Below, piece by piece: positions 1 to 11,892 of a stretch of DNA of 64,000 nt. Both the position numbers and the translations under genes were made by a program. Origin of the DNA: Agelas oroides (taxonomy: Eukaryota; Porifera; Demospongiae; Agelasida; Agelasidae); NCBI GenBank assembly GCA_949130485.1, contig OX422193.1:9221119-9285118 (forward strand), read 5' to 3'. The notes beneath the pieces were generated by a model. The model searched no databases, had not been told where the DNA came from, and saw nothing but the letters and a program-made list of their open reading frames with translations. Position 1 is the stretch's first letter; every line of letters starts with the position of its first letter.

Positions 1-985
1 ATCTGCGTAAGGCGCGGGAAAATAAGCGCTCTCATACTGATAGCATATCGCCATCATGGCCATCCCTAGCTGCAGAGGGAGCGATGCATGAATAAGCTTT
101 AATTCTCTCGCTCGCTTCGCTTATTGTCTATATGGTTGCCACGTGCTTCTGGTAGTATATACATGCACGTATAGGCCATGTGCGCGTCGAATTACAGGAG
201 TTGACACACGTGCGTTATTGCTCCTGTTGAAGCTGAAGTGCGTAGCTCCAGTGTGAGCATAGTGTACGTAGTACGTTTGCGCATAGTATTTTTGAAGGTA
301 GCCCTTCAAAAGAGGGGTTCCGTGGAACCCATGGAACCCCCTCTGGATCCACCACTGCAGAGAGTCTGCGAACGAGTCTAAGCTCCTAGGAAATAGGATT
401 TCAGTTTAGGTCACAGAATAGTCCACCTTGAATTTCTTGAGACTGTGTGACAGGCAGGTATCACTCCTGCACATGCACAAATGCAGTGGCCTTATTCCTA
501 GACCATTGCAAATGGACGTACGACTGGGGACAAGAGAATCATAAAAGGTTGGGTCACAAGCCAACACTACCATGACCATATACGTAGGTCGCAGCAGTTC
601 CTATGACCCTGATGTTGTGTGTGCAGGAGGAATCAATTACCCTCGTTCCAGGCTCCTCCCAGCTTTTGTCCCATACTCTATGTGGCACAAGCTGGGGAGG
701 ATCCTGGGAATGAGACTAGGAGGAATAATTCCAGTGTACCATGTGTACTGTACACACTTTGAACTGTGGTTGGAGTCGTGTTTCTATCTCATGTATGTGT
801 TTGAGTTCACTACTGCATGTTGTGAGGCTGGTGTGGAGGATGTTGTCATGACAACTGTAGCAAATGACCTACAGATCACTACTGCTTACTTCAATATAGA
901 CACTATATCATATCAAGGTGTACTGCTGTCAACTGTTATTGTAGAACCATCTCATGTGGTTACTCTCACTCATTCTACCATACAG
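1..985. other. Intronic or upstream DNA of copy A, no exon recognised
   Basis: Positions of about 340-985 repeat closely at about 3080-3715 and 20190-20837, always just upstream of an ankyrin exon of the ANPDLQNK type, so this is part of a duplicated intron-exon cassette. It contains a short palindromic element (about 643-719, TCGTTCCAGG ... CCTGGGAATGAG). I see nothing codable in 1-340. Confidence 0.5.
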
Positions 986-3900
986 AATGGTTGGACAGCA
1001 CTGGAGCAAGCCAGCATCAAAGGCCACCACAAGATGGTGGAGCTACTCCTGGGAGCTGGGGCCAACCCTGACCTACAGAACAAGGTGAGAACAGGACAGA
1101 ACAGTGGTGTGTATGTAAGCCTGAGTAATGGAAGGTGGTACATCCTGCATCCTGTGAAACCAGGAGCCATATTGAGCTCCCCTCCTAGGCTTGTATACAT
1201 ATTATCATACACCTTTATCGTACACCTTACCAAACAAACGCTGGTACTCATCCTCCATCCTCAACCCTCATGATTTGTTCTGCATATTTTGAGTTGTTCA
1301 TTGTGAAATCTCTAGCATTATTTTATTTATAGTAATGAATGGTGCATATACATAAATTGGAACATACATTCTTACTCCCGTAAACATAGGAAGTGTTTGT
1401 GTGTGGTCATGATTTAAAGGTGCATGTGTGTGTATACCTATTTTGTATTCAGTGCACTGGTACAGTACCTGACACTGTACCTCTCCTGAACATTAAGTAG
1501 GTAAACATCTTCCCTTGCAACCTACAGTCTGAGAGGTTCTTCATTTCACACTATAGTAGAGCTATTATCCCATAGCTAGATAGTATATACCTTCGGAACG
1601 GGATTGGAAACATTGAGATTGTGATGCACATTTGCATTTCGCACGAAATGTGGCTGTGATCTGCAAATCATTTTTTTTCGTGTGATCAGCATTGAATGGC
1701 AACTTGTAGCATTAATAAATGTTTGTGTAAATCCAAGCATTCAAGTGCTACCAGTACCGTAGATGGTCTTCAAGACAGTGCTAGTGATGCGAGCCACGCC
1801 CTTTCCCCTAAATAGATGGACCTAGCCTCGTTCCCGGCTGCTAAGTAGACACGCCAAATATCTTTAACCTAACAGCACAATGCCTATGCTTACCTTTACA
1901 CATACCAAGCTTTGGCAACTCCCTGTAAAATAGGCTAACTAGTCCCACAAACAACAGTAGTCCGCAGGGCACATTTGACAAAAAAACAACAACTTGTGCT
2001 TTAGAACTATCGTGAATTGGATGTCATAGCCTAATTTGTTGACCAAGGAGCTATCGTTTTATACCCACAACGCTTTCCTGAAGTTTATAGTGCACGTTCT
2101 GCAGTCCCACAAAGGTAGTTCAGCGTTTTTAATCCACCGTTTGAGCCCCACCCGGCCTAAATTGGCACTACTTTACTATCGCTACATGTTATACAATGAG
2201 TAACTGTCAGGTAAAGAGACACCAAGAACCAAATCTAACATTACAAAACCACTGATAAACACTGGCTGTCCTGTCTTCGTCTTCGCCCCAAGCACAACAC
2301 GGAGCGCACGCAACCGTTACCATACGGTAGTATGCAATCACATGAGATGTTTCCAATCCTGTTCCGAAGGTATATACTATCTGTGCTTCGGATCATCTGT
2401 TAACTTGGCATGGCATGATCCAAAACTATAGCATCATAACTCTGCTATACTGGGAATTGAAGAACCTCTCAGACTGACTGTTGTGTACGTGCCTAGTGAA
2501 ATCAAATTCTTCTTTCAAGCACCCACTTGAACATAGTGCTACCTTATCTTGGTGCATCATGTTAGAAGCAAGTCATGAGCAAGGGTTGATCCAGGGGAGG
2601 AGCTAGAGGGGGTAGAGTTAGTCCCTCCCACCCTCTTGGAATTCTCTCTGCTAGGTGTGGCCCATGTACAACGCAAACAATGCTGAGTAGCACATTAGCG
2701 ATGATATCTTATCAACAATTGTGTACTTGGGTAGTTTGAAGAGGATCGAAGTTCAGGAATAACTTTTCCAAGGCCTTTCAAACAATGATTCCTCAGGGCT
2801 TCTATGCTTCTCACAAGAAGGGGGTACTCCCCTCCCACTTCCTGGGTGGCATAGCAGCCCACCATATGTGGAGGATTGTTATTATGATTCAACTTTGTTC
2901 ATCTGTCATATGTAGTGTGCCACTGGCTGTGTTCATTGTACACTAACTACCACACAACATTCAGGACCATAAGAAGGACAGAAAACATGTCCAGCACACA
3001 GCCAGTGGTGACTGAAAGCATGAACTTGCTAGGGGGAACCATGACAAGTGTGTGTGTACTTACCTAGTAGCCACATTCCCAGAATATGTGAACAGAGAAT
3101 GAGAGTCTGAGAACGAGGCTAAACTCCTAGGAAAAGAGATTTCAGTTTTGGTCACAGAATATACTCCATCTTAAATTTCTTGAGACTGCAGGTATTGCTC
3201 CTGCACATGCACAAATGCAGTGGCCTTATTCATAGACTATTGCAAGTGGATGTATGACTGGGGACGAGAGTATCATAAAAGGTTGGGTCACAAACCAATA
3301 CTACCATGACCATATACGTAGGTCACAGCAGTTCCTATGACCCTGATGTTGTGTGCAGGAGGAATCAATTACCCTCATTCCAGGCTCCTCCCAGCTTTTG
3401 TCCCATACTGTATGTGGCACAAACTGAGGAGGATCCTGGGAATGAGACTAGGTGAAATAATTTCAGTGTACTGTGTGTACTGGGCACATTATGAACTGTG
3501 GTTTGAGTCGTGTTTCTATCTCATGTGTTTGAGTCCACTACTGCATGTTGTGAGGCTGGTGTGGAGGATGTTGTCATGACAACTGTAGCAAATGACCTAC
3601 AGGTCACTACTGCTTAGTTACTTCAATAGACACTATATCATACCAAGGTGTACTGCTGTCAACTGTTGTTGTAGAACCATCTCATGTGGTTGCTCTCACT
3701 CATTCTACCATACAGGATGGTACGACAGCACTGAAACAAGCCAGCTTCAATGGTCACCACAAGGTGGTAGAGCTACTCCTGGGGGCTGAGGCCAACCCTG
3801 ACCTACAGAACAAGGTGAGGACATGACAGGACAGTGGTGTGTATTCAAAACTAAGTAATGGAAGGTGGTACGTCCTGCATCCTGTGAAACCCCAAGCCAT

Positions 3901-6900
3901 AGTGAACTTCCCTCCTAGGCTTGTATACATATTATCATGCACCTTACCAAACAAACACTGGTACCCATCCTCAAGCAAGGCCCTCCCCAGTTGTTGTTCA
4001 TATTTTCACTTGTTCATTGTGAAATATACTTAAATTGAAGCGTAGCTACATCCTTTCTATTGTAAACATAATATGACATGTGTAGGGGAAAGTAATGAGC
4101 AAATACATTCCTGGATTGTACGGAAGTGTTTGTTATGGTAATGATTTAAAGGTGCATGTGTGTGTATACCTATTCAATTATTTTGTATTCAGTGCACTGG
4201 TACAGTACCTGACACTGTACCTCTCAGTAGATAAACATCTTGCTTACCTACAGTCTGAGAGGTTCTTCACTTCGCACTATAGTAGAGCTACTACCCTGTA
4301 GCTTCGGCTCATCCGTTAACTTGGCATGGCATGATCCAAAACTATAGCATCATAACTCTGCTATACTGGGAATTGAAGAACCTCTCAGAGTGAATGTTGT
4401 GTACGTGCCCAGTGAAATCAAATCCTTCTTGCAAGAACCTACTTGAACATGGTGCTACCTTATCTTGGTGCATCATGTTAGAATCAAGTCATGAGCAAGG
4501 GCTGATCCAGGGGAGGAAGTAGAGGGGGTAGGATTAGTCCCTCCCACCCTCTTGGAATTCTCTCTGCTAGGGGTGGCCCATGTACAACGCAGACAATGCT
4601 GAGTAGCACATTAGCAATATTGAGGCATCTCATCAACAATTGTGTACTTGGGTACTTTGAAGAGGATCCAAGTTCAGGAATAGTCTTTCAACAATGACTC
4701 CTCAGGGCTTCTATGCTTCTCACAAGAAGGGGGTATTCCCCTCCCACTTCCTGGGTGGCATAGCCGCCCACCATTTGTAGCCTCCACCACCAATCCTGGA
4801 TCCATCCCTGATTAGACTAGCAAAATACAAGCTATGTAAACAAAAAACATCCTTGTATTGTGACCCCCCTCCCCATATGCACACACATGCACACACATGC
4901 ACACACATGCACACACATGCACACACACACATGCACACACATGCACACACACATGCACACACACATGCACACACACACAAACATGCCCACACACACACGC
5001 ACACACACACACAAACACACAAACACACACAAACACACACACACAAACAAACACACACACAGGATGGATTCTTCCCGCTCTACTCTGCCAGTCAGTAGGG
5101 ACATGCAGCGATTGTGGAGATGCTCCTTCAGGCTGGAGCTACAGTGGACCTGCAGCAGAAGGTGGAGGATTGTTATGATTCAACTTTGTTCATCTGTCAC
5201 TTGTAGTGTGTCACTGGCTGTGTTCATTGTACGCTAACTACCACACAACATTCAGGATCATACGAAGGACAGAAAACATGTCCAGCACACAGCCAGTGGT
5301 GACTGGAAGCATGAACTTGCTAGGGGGCAATTAACATGACAATCGTGTGTGTGTACTTATGCCTAGCACCTGTAGCCACATTCCCAGAATATGTGGACAG
5401 AGAGTGAGAGTCTGAGAACAAGGCTAAGCTCCTAGGAAAAGGGATTTCAGTTTTGGTCACAGAATAGTCCATCTTAAATTTCTTGAGACTGCAGGTATCG
5501 CTCCTGCACATGCACAAATGCAGTGGCCTTATTCATAGACTATTGCAAGTGGACGTACGACTGGGGACGAGAGTATCATAAAAGGTTGGGTCACAAGCCA
5601 ATACTACCATGTGTCACTGGCTGTGTTCATTGTACACTAACTACCACACAACATTCAGGACCATAGGAAGGACAGAAAACATTTCTAGCTTCATGCCCAA
5701 ACCATGCAGCCTGGGGACGAGGCTAGAAACATGTCCAGTTTCTGAAGACAAGTTAAACAACAAATTTTGCTTGACTACATTTGGCGATTTTTATTCTGTG
5801 AAGAAGCTAGATACTCAAATCTCATTTGAGAAACCTAAAGGATTTATTCAAGCCACATACTGCTGCCTACTTAACTGTACAAACCACTGTATGTCAGTCA
5901 CTAGCCTCATTCCCAGGCTGTGTGGGAGGACTGGGAACAAGGGCTAATCAGTTACACATTGCCCAGCATCATTATACATCATCACCTCCATCCTCAGGCT
6001 ATAGTCTCCATTACCTTATATGGAAATATGGTTGTCACCTCACTATTCTTTAATGCTAAGACGATGCCTGCACAAGTTTTTATTGAGAGCATCTCACTTT
6101 CAGAGTCATAACTTAGATTTATGAAGTTGAACTGTCAGCAGTTGAAGTCATGTACAGTCACCTCATACCCAGGCATTCCTCAGCTGTGTTGTTATGGTGC
6201 TATCTCTGAACTGTTCTACACCTTTCAGGAGAGTGCGACCCCACTGTATATCGCCTGCGAGAATGGACATCTTCCAGTAGTGGAATGTTTGATTGCAGCA
6301 GAGGCAGATGTCAATCATCGGAAGAAGGTACCTGTACTCCATATCAAACTGTGTATGTGTACACTGTAGTATTGCAGTGAGCAGCATGCACAACTTAAGT
6401 TGCAAGTTAGGTGCACTTTTTCCATGGCGACTACATTAACTGTGTTTATGTGTAGTATCTTTACAGTTAATAGCCTCTGCATAGAGCGTACCAGTTTTGA
6501 GTATGGTAATGAATGTACACTGTGTGGGTCTGTTACCATAGCAACAACAACATTGTAGTAGATCAAGTCTCAGAACACAAGTGGAGGTACTGTATGCCTA
6601 ATATGGAATACTAGAAGCACAGAAAGAACATTGTCTCACAAACTTCAATGGATAATCCTTTTGCTAGCATCATATCATAATTGGCTGTCTCCGCTTCCTC
6701 TCACAGGGTGGGTATACTCCTTTGATGGTAACATCCATGAATGGCCACCCCAGTGTGGTGAGAATACTTCTCATGGCAGGGGCCACCATCAACACCACCT
6801 CACAGGTGAGATAGTGAGTTCATTCTAGATACTATCTGAGGCCTGCCATGAGGTGGGTTTTGTTTCCATTGAACATTTGGACCAATACATTATATTGTGT

Positions 6901-8381
6901 AATACAATTGTTAGTGCATTCCGGCAGAATCTTTTCCTTCGTCGCTGTATGACATTCCTGCCAACATTTGTGAGCATTTAGAGCATGCACTGTGTAGTAT
7001 GGAGGTGATGTACATTGGCTGCATGGGTTCATTTAGAAAATTGTCTAGAGGGCAAAGAAAGTTGATAGTTAAAAAGTTTGGAGGGGTCATCAGTAGTCTT
7101 GCTCCCACTTCACACTGTGTTCACTGCTTGCACTGTGACATTTTGTACTGCCAAGAGTTCATTACAATTGCAATGAACTCTTGGTACTGCTCTGAGAGAA
7201 TTGGGAACAAGGGTAAGGCAACCCCCTGTGTTGTTGTGCTTTATATACAAAGTATACAGGGGGTCTGGGGGCTTGCCCCCAGGAAAGTTTAGACCATCTG
7301 AGATCACTTTTTTCAAGTAAAGTTTTCGTTATCCATGAATGGAACTGGTTACCTCCCCCCCAAATCAAATGAAGCCCTGATTGTCTGATGCCAACTTTAA
7401 CCTCTGTTGTACTTTTTGTTCCCTACATGTAAAATGTACATGCACTCACACTACATACAACTGTGCACATAGTTGGGGGAGACTGCCCTCCACTTTGCAG
7501 TAGACAAGGAACATGAGGACATTGTTGAGCTACTGCTGGAAGCAAATGCTGACACAGACCTGCAGTTGAAGGTGATCCACACGTACCACACTGGTTGCTG
7601 GTTGTGTGGTTAGGTAGCCTATTATCATCATTGTTACATATGCCTCTTTCTGATAAAGTTGATGGTGGTTTGACCAATCAGAAGCCTGTATTTATGGATA
7701 CTTCACCTTAAATTTAAACTGAATTGTCTATTTGATTCCAGGACTCTCAGAAGACAGCCCTCATGACGGCAAGCAAGAAGGGAAATGTGGGAATTGTCAG
7801 AAAACTGATGCATCATGGAGCCAATGTGAAGCTCACTGACAAGGTAAATCAAGTTTTGTTTCAAACTGGTACTAGAGTTTGAAAGGATGACTGCAAATAG
7901 CAACAAGCTCAGGGACTGCATTTCCACAACGTTGATGTGATTTGTGCATATTGGAGTTGTGGATTTGCCCTGACATTTGCAATGCTAACTTTGTCAATTC
8001 CCAGGGTTTTGATTGTACGTGTAATCAACTCATTTGAGCATGTGATGAGCTTATAAACCCCATGAGTCCTAATCTTGTTTTGCTACTGGAGGTGCTGGTC
8101 AGGTTGGGAGGCTACGTACGGTATTAGCAGCTGTATATGGTACTCTATGTAGTTGCACTCAGGAGTCAGACAGACATCCTTCAAACTTATCATCTGTTCT
8201 GGCCAATACAAAGTTTGAGTCCAGTCAAGTTGTAGTTGTTTACATTACCCAATCACTGTACCCTTCATAGTAAGTACACATTGTTCTTTCACTGGTGTAC
8301 AATATGCAGGATGGGAATACAGCGTATGACCTAGCCAGTTTTGAGGGTCACACTGATGTGTGTCAGGAACTGCTGACATAG
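986..8381 (+). CDS. Copy A: ankyrin-repeat 3' part of a DD/CARD/ankyrin gene (5' end outside window)
   Basis: Eight phase-0 exons, each flanked by AG and GT, are visible: 986-1084, 3716-3814, 5063-5161, 6229-6327, 6707-6805, 7473-7571, 7742-7843 and the terminal exon 8310-8381 with a TAG stop. Six are exactly 99 bp and encode one 33-residue ankyrin repeat each (patterns such as [28 protein letters not shown], split here). The seventh is 102 bp and the last is a 23-residue half repeat ending ELLT. By comparison with copies B and C, the Death-domain, CARD and helical exons should lie upstream of base 1. Exon 5063-5161 has an in-frame TAG (5096-5098), so this copy may be a pseudogene or encode a shortened protein. 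From about 6.4 kb on it is nearly identical to copy B at an offset of about 16.59 kb, which suggests recent duplication or conversion. Ankyrin repeats are protein-binding scaffolds; the partner is unknown. Confidence 0.72.
1578..2382. mobile_element. Inverted-repeat (MITE-like) insertion with about 36-bp TIRs
   Basis: The left end (1578-1613) and right end (2347-2382) are near-perfect inverted repeats beginning AGATAGTATATACCTTCGGA. The paralogous introns near 4285-4310 and 21510-21530 lack the 805 bp and read straight through CTGTAGCTTCGG, so they act as empty sites. No long ORF was seen inside. It is non-autonomous; the superfamily is not assignable because the target duplication is blurred. 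Confidence 0.75.
4868..5062. repeat. (CA)n microsatellite with ACACACATGC variants abutting an exon
   Basis: About 190 bp of CA-rich repeat ends exactly at the AG acceptor of the ankyrin exon at 5063. Equivalent CA tracts abut or closely precede the same exon type in other copies (22034-22070, 34683-34798, 39183-39203, 42301-42320). Confidence 0.9.
5063..5161 (+). pseudogene. Ankyrin exon with in-frame stop (copy A, FPLY type)
   Basis: The exon sits between a CA-repeat acceptor (cacacag) and GTGGAG. It reads [11 protein letters not shown], then TAG at codon 12 (5096-5098), then [21 protein letters not shown]. In copies B and C the same codon is GAG or GAA (Glu). A single substitution has broken the repeat unless the exon is skipped. 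Skipping would keep the frame because the exon is 99 bp. Confidence 0.8.
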
Positions 8382-9349
8382 CAAGCAGTCCTCGTGAACT
8401 CTTATAATAACTCCTTTTGTATGCCATACAACATTGTATAATACTGTTGCTGCACTGTGGTGCTATCATTATCTCGTGCTTTTTAGTTCGCATTATGCAA
8501 TAATTATCATGCTTGCATATTATAATACTATGTATGTATATGTTAATACATGCGTATGCATTTTTGTCATGTATATGAAGTGTTTAGAAATTACTGAGTT
8601 TTGGGTTTATTTTATGATAATCCATTATGTAGTTATCATTGTGTACAGTGTTATGTTTATTAGGATTTGTTACATTTTGTAACATAATTATAGTTGTTGT
8701 GTAGGTGTTCTTTGTGTGGACTGTAGTACATGTTTGTGTGTAAGTAAGAAACATTTATGTAACATAGCATTTGATCAAATAATTTTGCACTCAAGTTGAA
8801 TGTAAACTTTAACCATGTTCTCAGCCCTCCTCCCACCTTTCCATTGCTTGCAGTATGGTGAATGGTCATTGTGGCTAAGTGGGCGGCTGGGAACATGAAG
8901 TTTACTTCCCATCCATATATACTCTCATTACCTAGGCAACACATTACAACATTCTGATGATGTCGCCTACAATAGTAGGCTCATTCCCAGGCCTCCCAGG
9001 GCTGTTTCTTTGTTCTTTCGGCTTCCATTAGTCTTGTACCCAGACCCCCCTTCAACCCTCCACTTTCCTCTTTGGAGGGGGGTCTGGATTCGAGACTAGG
9101 CTTCCATGCGGTATGTTGAATGCAAACCGAAGAGCATATTCACATTAGCTCATTATGTAGGCAACACCTCACAACATTCTGATTTGTTGCCAATGATAAT
9201 ATGGCTGAATCACATGAACATAATTATGAATGGCTGCCATACTTAATTTTTATGTCATTTAAAAAAATTTCAATAAAAACCACAACTACAGGTTGGAGAT
9301 GGCTATACCTAACATACCACTATTACATACATATTAGACATTATGTCTC
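8382..9349. other. 3' flank of copy A, no gene
   Basis: AT-rich 3' flank, repeated behind copy B (24974-25660) and more loosely behind copy C (47168-48080). It holds a palindromic element at 9029-9099 (TAGTCTTGTACCCAGACC ... GTCTGGATTCGAGACTA). Confidence 0.5.
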
Positions 9350-10163
9350 CTACTTCTGTTGTGTACAGATGAAGGCCACCACTGTCCCTATAGTGTGTGT
9401 CAACAAGGGAGCAGCGTGGGCAAGGTTTTCTAACATCACCTCTGACAACCTCCTCCCCCTGTGTGGAGGTTGTGCAACACCATTCCCATGGAAACCATTA
9501 TTTTCTGAGCTTTGAGTTTTCTCAACTGGAAAGTCTAAGTTCATGTCCCAGATTTCACTGGAGGAGTGGCTGTCTGTTCTCTGGTGTGCGTGTGTGTCTT
9601 CAGTAGTCCTCACTCCTGGGTGAACAGTTGAGTTTGTGAGAGAGCTTGAGCGTGAGTGGCTATGTTGTCTTCTGAAGTGTGTGGGGGAGAATCATCTTCC
9701 TGTGATGATACGAATCGTGGTAGAGGATTCAAGGGAGCTACTTCGAGAGTGGAAAATGAAGAATGAGTTTTGGTGTATTTCACTAATACCTACTTCCACC
9801 ATCACTGAATGTTCACTTACTGGCTGTCCCACAGAAATAACATTTGCTGCAGTGCTATTTTCTCCCTCAAACTCAGAGCCTGGTCTGTGCTGAGGTTTGT
9901 GGACTGGAATGAATGAACTTCCCATATCGGTCAGATCTTGGAAGTTGAGAAGCATCGAGGTTCTTGTTTGTGAAGAAGGGCCAGAGCATTTTGAACATAA
10001 AGTAGTCTTCCCAACCCAACTTAGTAAGACTTACTTCCAGAATACATTCGTTCTCTAGAGGTATTTCCACTGAACCAGACTCCATTGCCAGGGGTAAGCG
10101 GTCTGAGTCACTTGTCAATGGAAGGGTATACTGTTGGGGGGGGAGCAGGAAGGTGAGCGTGAC
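9349..10163 (-). pseudogene. Decayed copy of the terminal exon of the BCL2L13-like gene (copy 1)
   Basis: On the minus strand this matches exon 6 of the intact gene (48977-48081). The C-terminal part is still open (WDMNLDFPVEKTQSSENNG, GRRLSEVMLENLAHAAP), including the membrane tail ending CTQQK. Upstream it is frameshifted around 9620-9700 and again beyond about 9955, so it is spread over several frames. Homology stops just upstream of the exon 6 acceptor (intact position about 49009). The sequence beyond is shared with copy 2. It has no upstream exons, so it cannot make the Bcl-2 fold. Confidence 0.85.
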
Positions 10164-10512
10164 CAATGGTTATGGGAGAGTGCCTAAAATATGGGAGTAT
10201 CACTGTCCAAATGCCGGGTAGTGATTGGGTAGTGATAAAACGCAGGTTTGATGTTTGACTCAGTGCATTGCTGCACTGGAGCACGGCAAATTGCAACAAT
10301 AATTATTATGACTGTGGATGTTATTTCTTGCATTGCCACATTGGCATTCTAATTAGTATTTTCATGTGTACTTAGGTGTCCATATTAAATTTTCTCAAAA
10401 CATCGTCAAGCAAGTATGACTCCATTTGGGCAGTGATAGATTTCTCAATTTTAGACACTGCTATGGCACCAAATTATCAAGTATACCTGGAATGAGTTTC
10501 ACTCCCTGCACC

Positions 10513-10560
10513 AGCTGCGTAGCATCCTTGCATCCGCAACATGGGGGTGGGGCTAATAAA
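10513..10560 (+). promoter_or_regulatory. Conserved GC-box block upstream of the Death-domain gene first exon (copy A')
   Basis: The block CATCCGCAACATGGGGGTG followed by GGGCTAATAAATTTTATCTG recurs before all three first exons (10528-10570, about 14022-14053, about 26904-26942). GGGGTGGGGC resembles an Sp1/KLF site. Promoter function is inferred only from conservation and position. Here it lies farther from the ATG because palindromic elements are inserted in between. Confidence 0.4.
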
Positions 10561-10600
10561 TTTTATCTGTGCACATTCAGTGTTCAGGTAAATGAGCCCC

Positions 10601-10658
10601 TAGCCTCGTTCCCAAGCCTTCTATCACAGCTGTGATACAAGGCTTGGGAACAAGGCTA
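10601..10658. repeat. Palindromic foldback element (TAGCCTCGTTCCCA family)
   Basis: TAGCCTCGTTCCCAAGCCTT pairs with its inverted copy ending AAGGCTTGGGAACAAGGCTA. Many relatives are scattered through the window. Confidence 0.75.
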
Positions 10659-10762
10659 ATAAACCCCTCCTAAATCGGTGTCGTGTCCCAGATCCCTATA
10701 TATATGCAGTCTCGTGCCCCGCCCGCACGTGCCTCCCGGCGAGAAATGAGAGGGTGGGGTCT

Positions 10763-10850
10763 TAGCCTCGTTCCCAGGCCCTGCGCGCGTTCGTCACGAA
10801 TTTTATACTGCATGCAAGTGACGAATGCGCAGGGCCTGGGAACGAGGCTA
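10763..10850. repeat. Palindromic foldback element (TAGCCTCGTTCCCA family)
   Basis: The arm TAGCCTCGTTCCCAGGCCCT and the exact inverted arm AGGGCCTGGGAACGAGGCTA enclose a short loop. It is absent from the equivalent position before copy C, so it inserted after the duplication. Confidence 0.8.
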
Positions 10851-10944
10851 GTGGGGTCTGGGGACGAGACTAACCATATCCATATCCATATCCCGAGACG
10901 TAACCTCTCACGAGGCGCGCGCGGGCGGGACACGAGAAGCAAAG

Positions 10945-11284
10945 ATGGCGGAAGGCGGACGAACTCCGGAAAAATGTGAGCTTAGTATAAGCTCTGCCTT
11001 TGGTATGTGCCAGGAAAAAATGTCATGAGAGTATCTGTACTTGTGTGAGTGTGACCTGGTCTTTTCTTCCCCAACAGCTCCAGCCAAGCCCAGTGTAAAA
11101 GAACTTTCAAATGCGCTAGATTCAGTCGTGAATTGGCATTTGCTTGGGGTCAAATTGGGGCTGGAAGATCACGAACTCCGTACGATTGAACAAAACTACC
11201 GTGGAGACAATGAGCGTTGCAAGCATGAGATGCTGAATCACTTGCTTCAAAATGCCAACCTTCCCACATGGAAAGCAGTTGCTA
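10945..11284 (+). pseudogene. Orphan first exon and truncated Death-domain exon (copy A')
   Basis: Exon 10945-10975 encodes MAEGGRTPEK and ends at GTGAGC. The second exon starts at 11078 and encodes the first four helices of a Death domain (LSNALDSVVNWHLLG, GLEDHELRTIEQNY, PTWKAVA). At about 11284 homology to copies B and C ends abruptly. The remaining helices, the donor and all downstream exons are missing, and an arylsulfatase fragment on the other strand follows. This is a relic of the duplication boundary. Confidence 0.8.
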
Positions 11285-11892
11285 TGGTTACATCTTCCCC
11301 TATAGTCAATGATCAATACCAGTCAATTAGCAGCTCAACTGATCTGCCTAAGTATGCAGCATTTTATGTTGCGTACGTGGATTGCAGTCATCAATGCACA
11401 TCTGGTCAGGGTAGAAACATATGTAGCAGGGACAGTCATCATGAGTGTAGGGGATACGCTGTCAGGAATTAAGGACACAGAGATCATAATCAAGAGAGAA
11501 GATGCAGCTAGGCCATGCACAGAGGAGATAGAAAAGGCAATATAGGAACACTTCTTTACTAAATATGAATACTCTAACTCTCCTGCTGGTACAATTTCAT
11601 GATAGTTGCTTTTTGCTCACAAAGGGCGTCTGCATTAGTATGTACAAATATGTTCTACTGTGTCTATCTCTTAATCTCTTGACATGCATATTGCATATCA
11701 CAATAAAGAGAGACAAAGCATCTGGAACTGACTGAGGCTATGCACAGAGAAAAGAGAAAAGGGCAGTTTCTCTCAAGTGGATACTTTTCACCGTATAAGA
11801 ACATGACTACAATTTTGGTCTGCATTAAATATGTACAAATGTGCTATCTAGCATCCTTCACATGCATATTGTAACTTGAACATGCGGCCTAC

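Noticed and set aside
572-1273. 233-residue protein
   Set aside because: The open frame runs through intron sequence; only 986-1084 is an ankyrin exon, and the rest repeats as non-coding flank elsewhere.
4720-5237. His/Thr-rich and Cys/Val-rich long open frames on both strands
   Set aside because: They are translations of a CA microsatellite; only the 99-bp ankyrin exon at its end is real.
11041-11472. 143-residue Death-domain protein
   Set aside because: The frame runs past the point where homology to copies B and C ends; the tail is unrelated sequence after a breakpoint.
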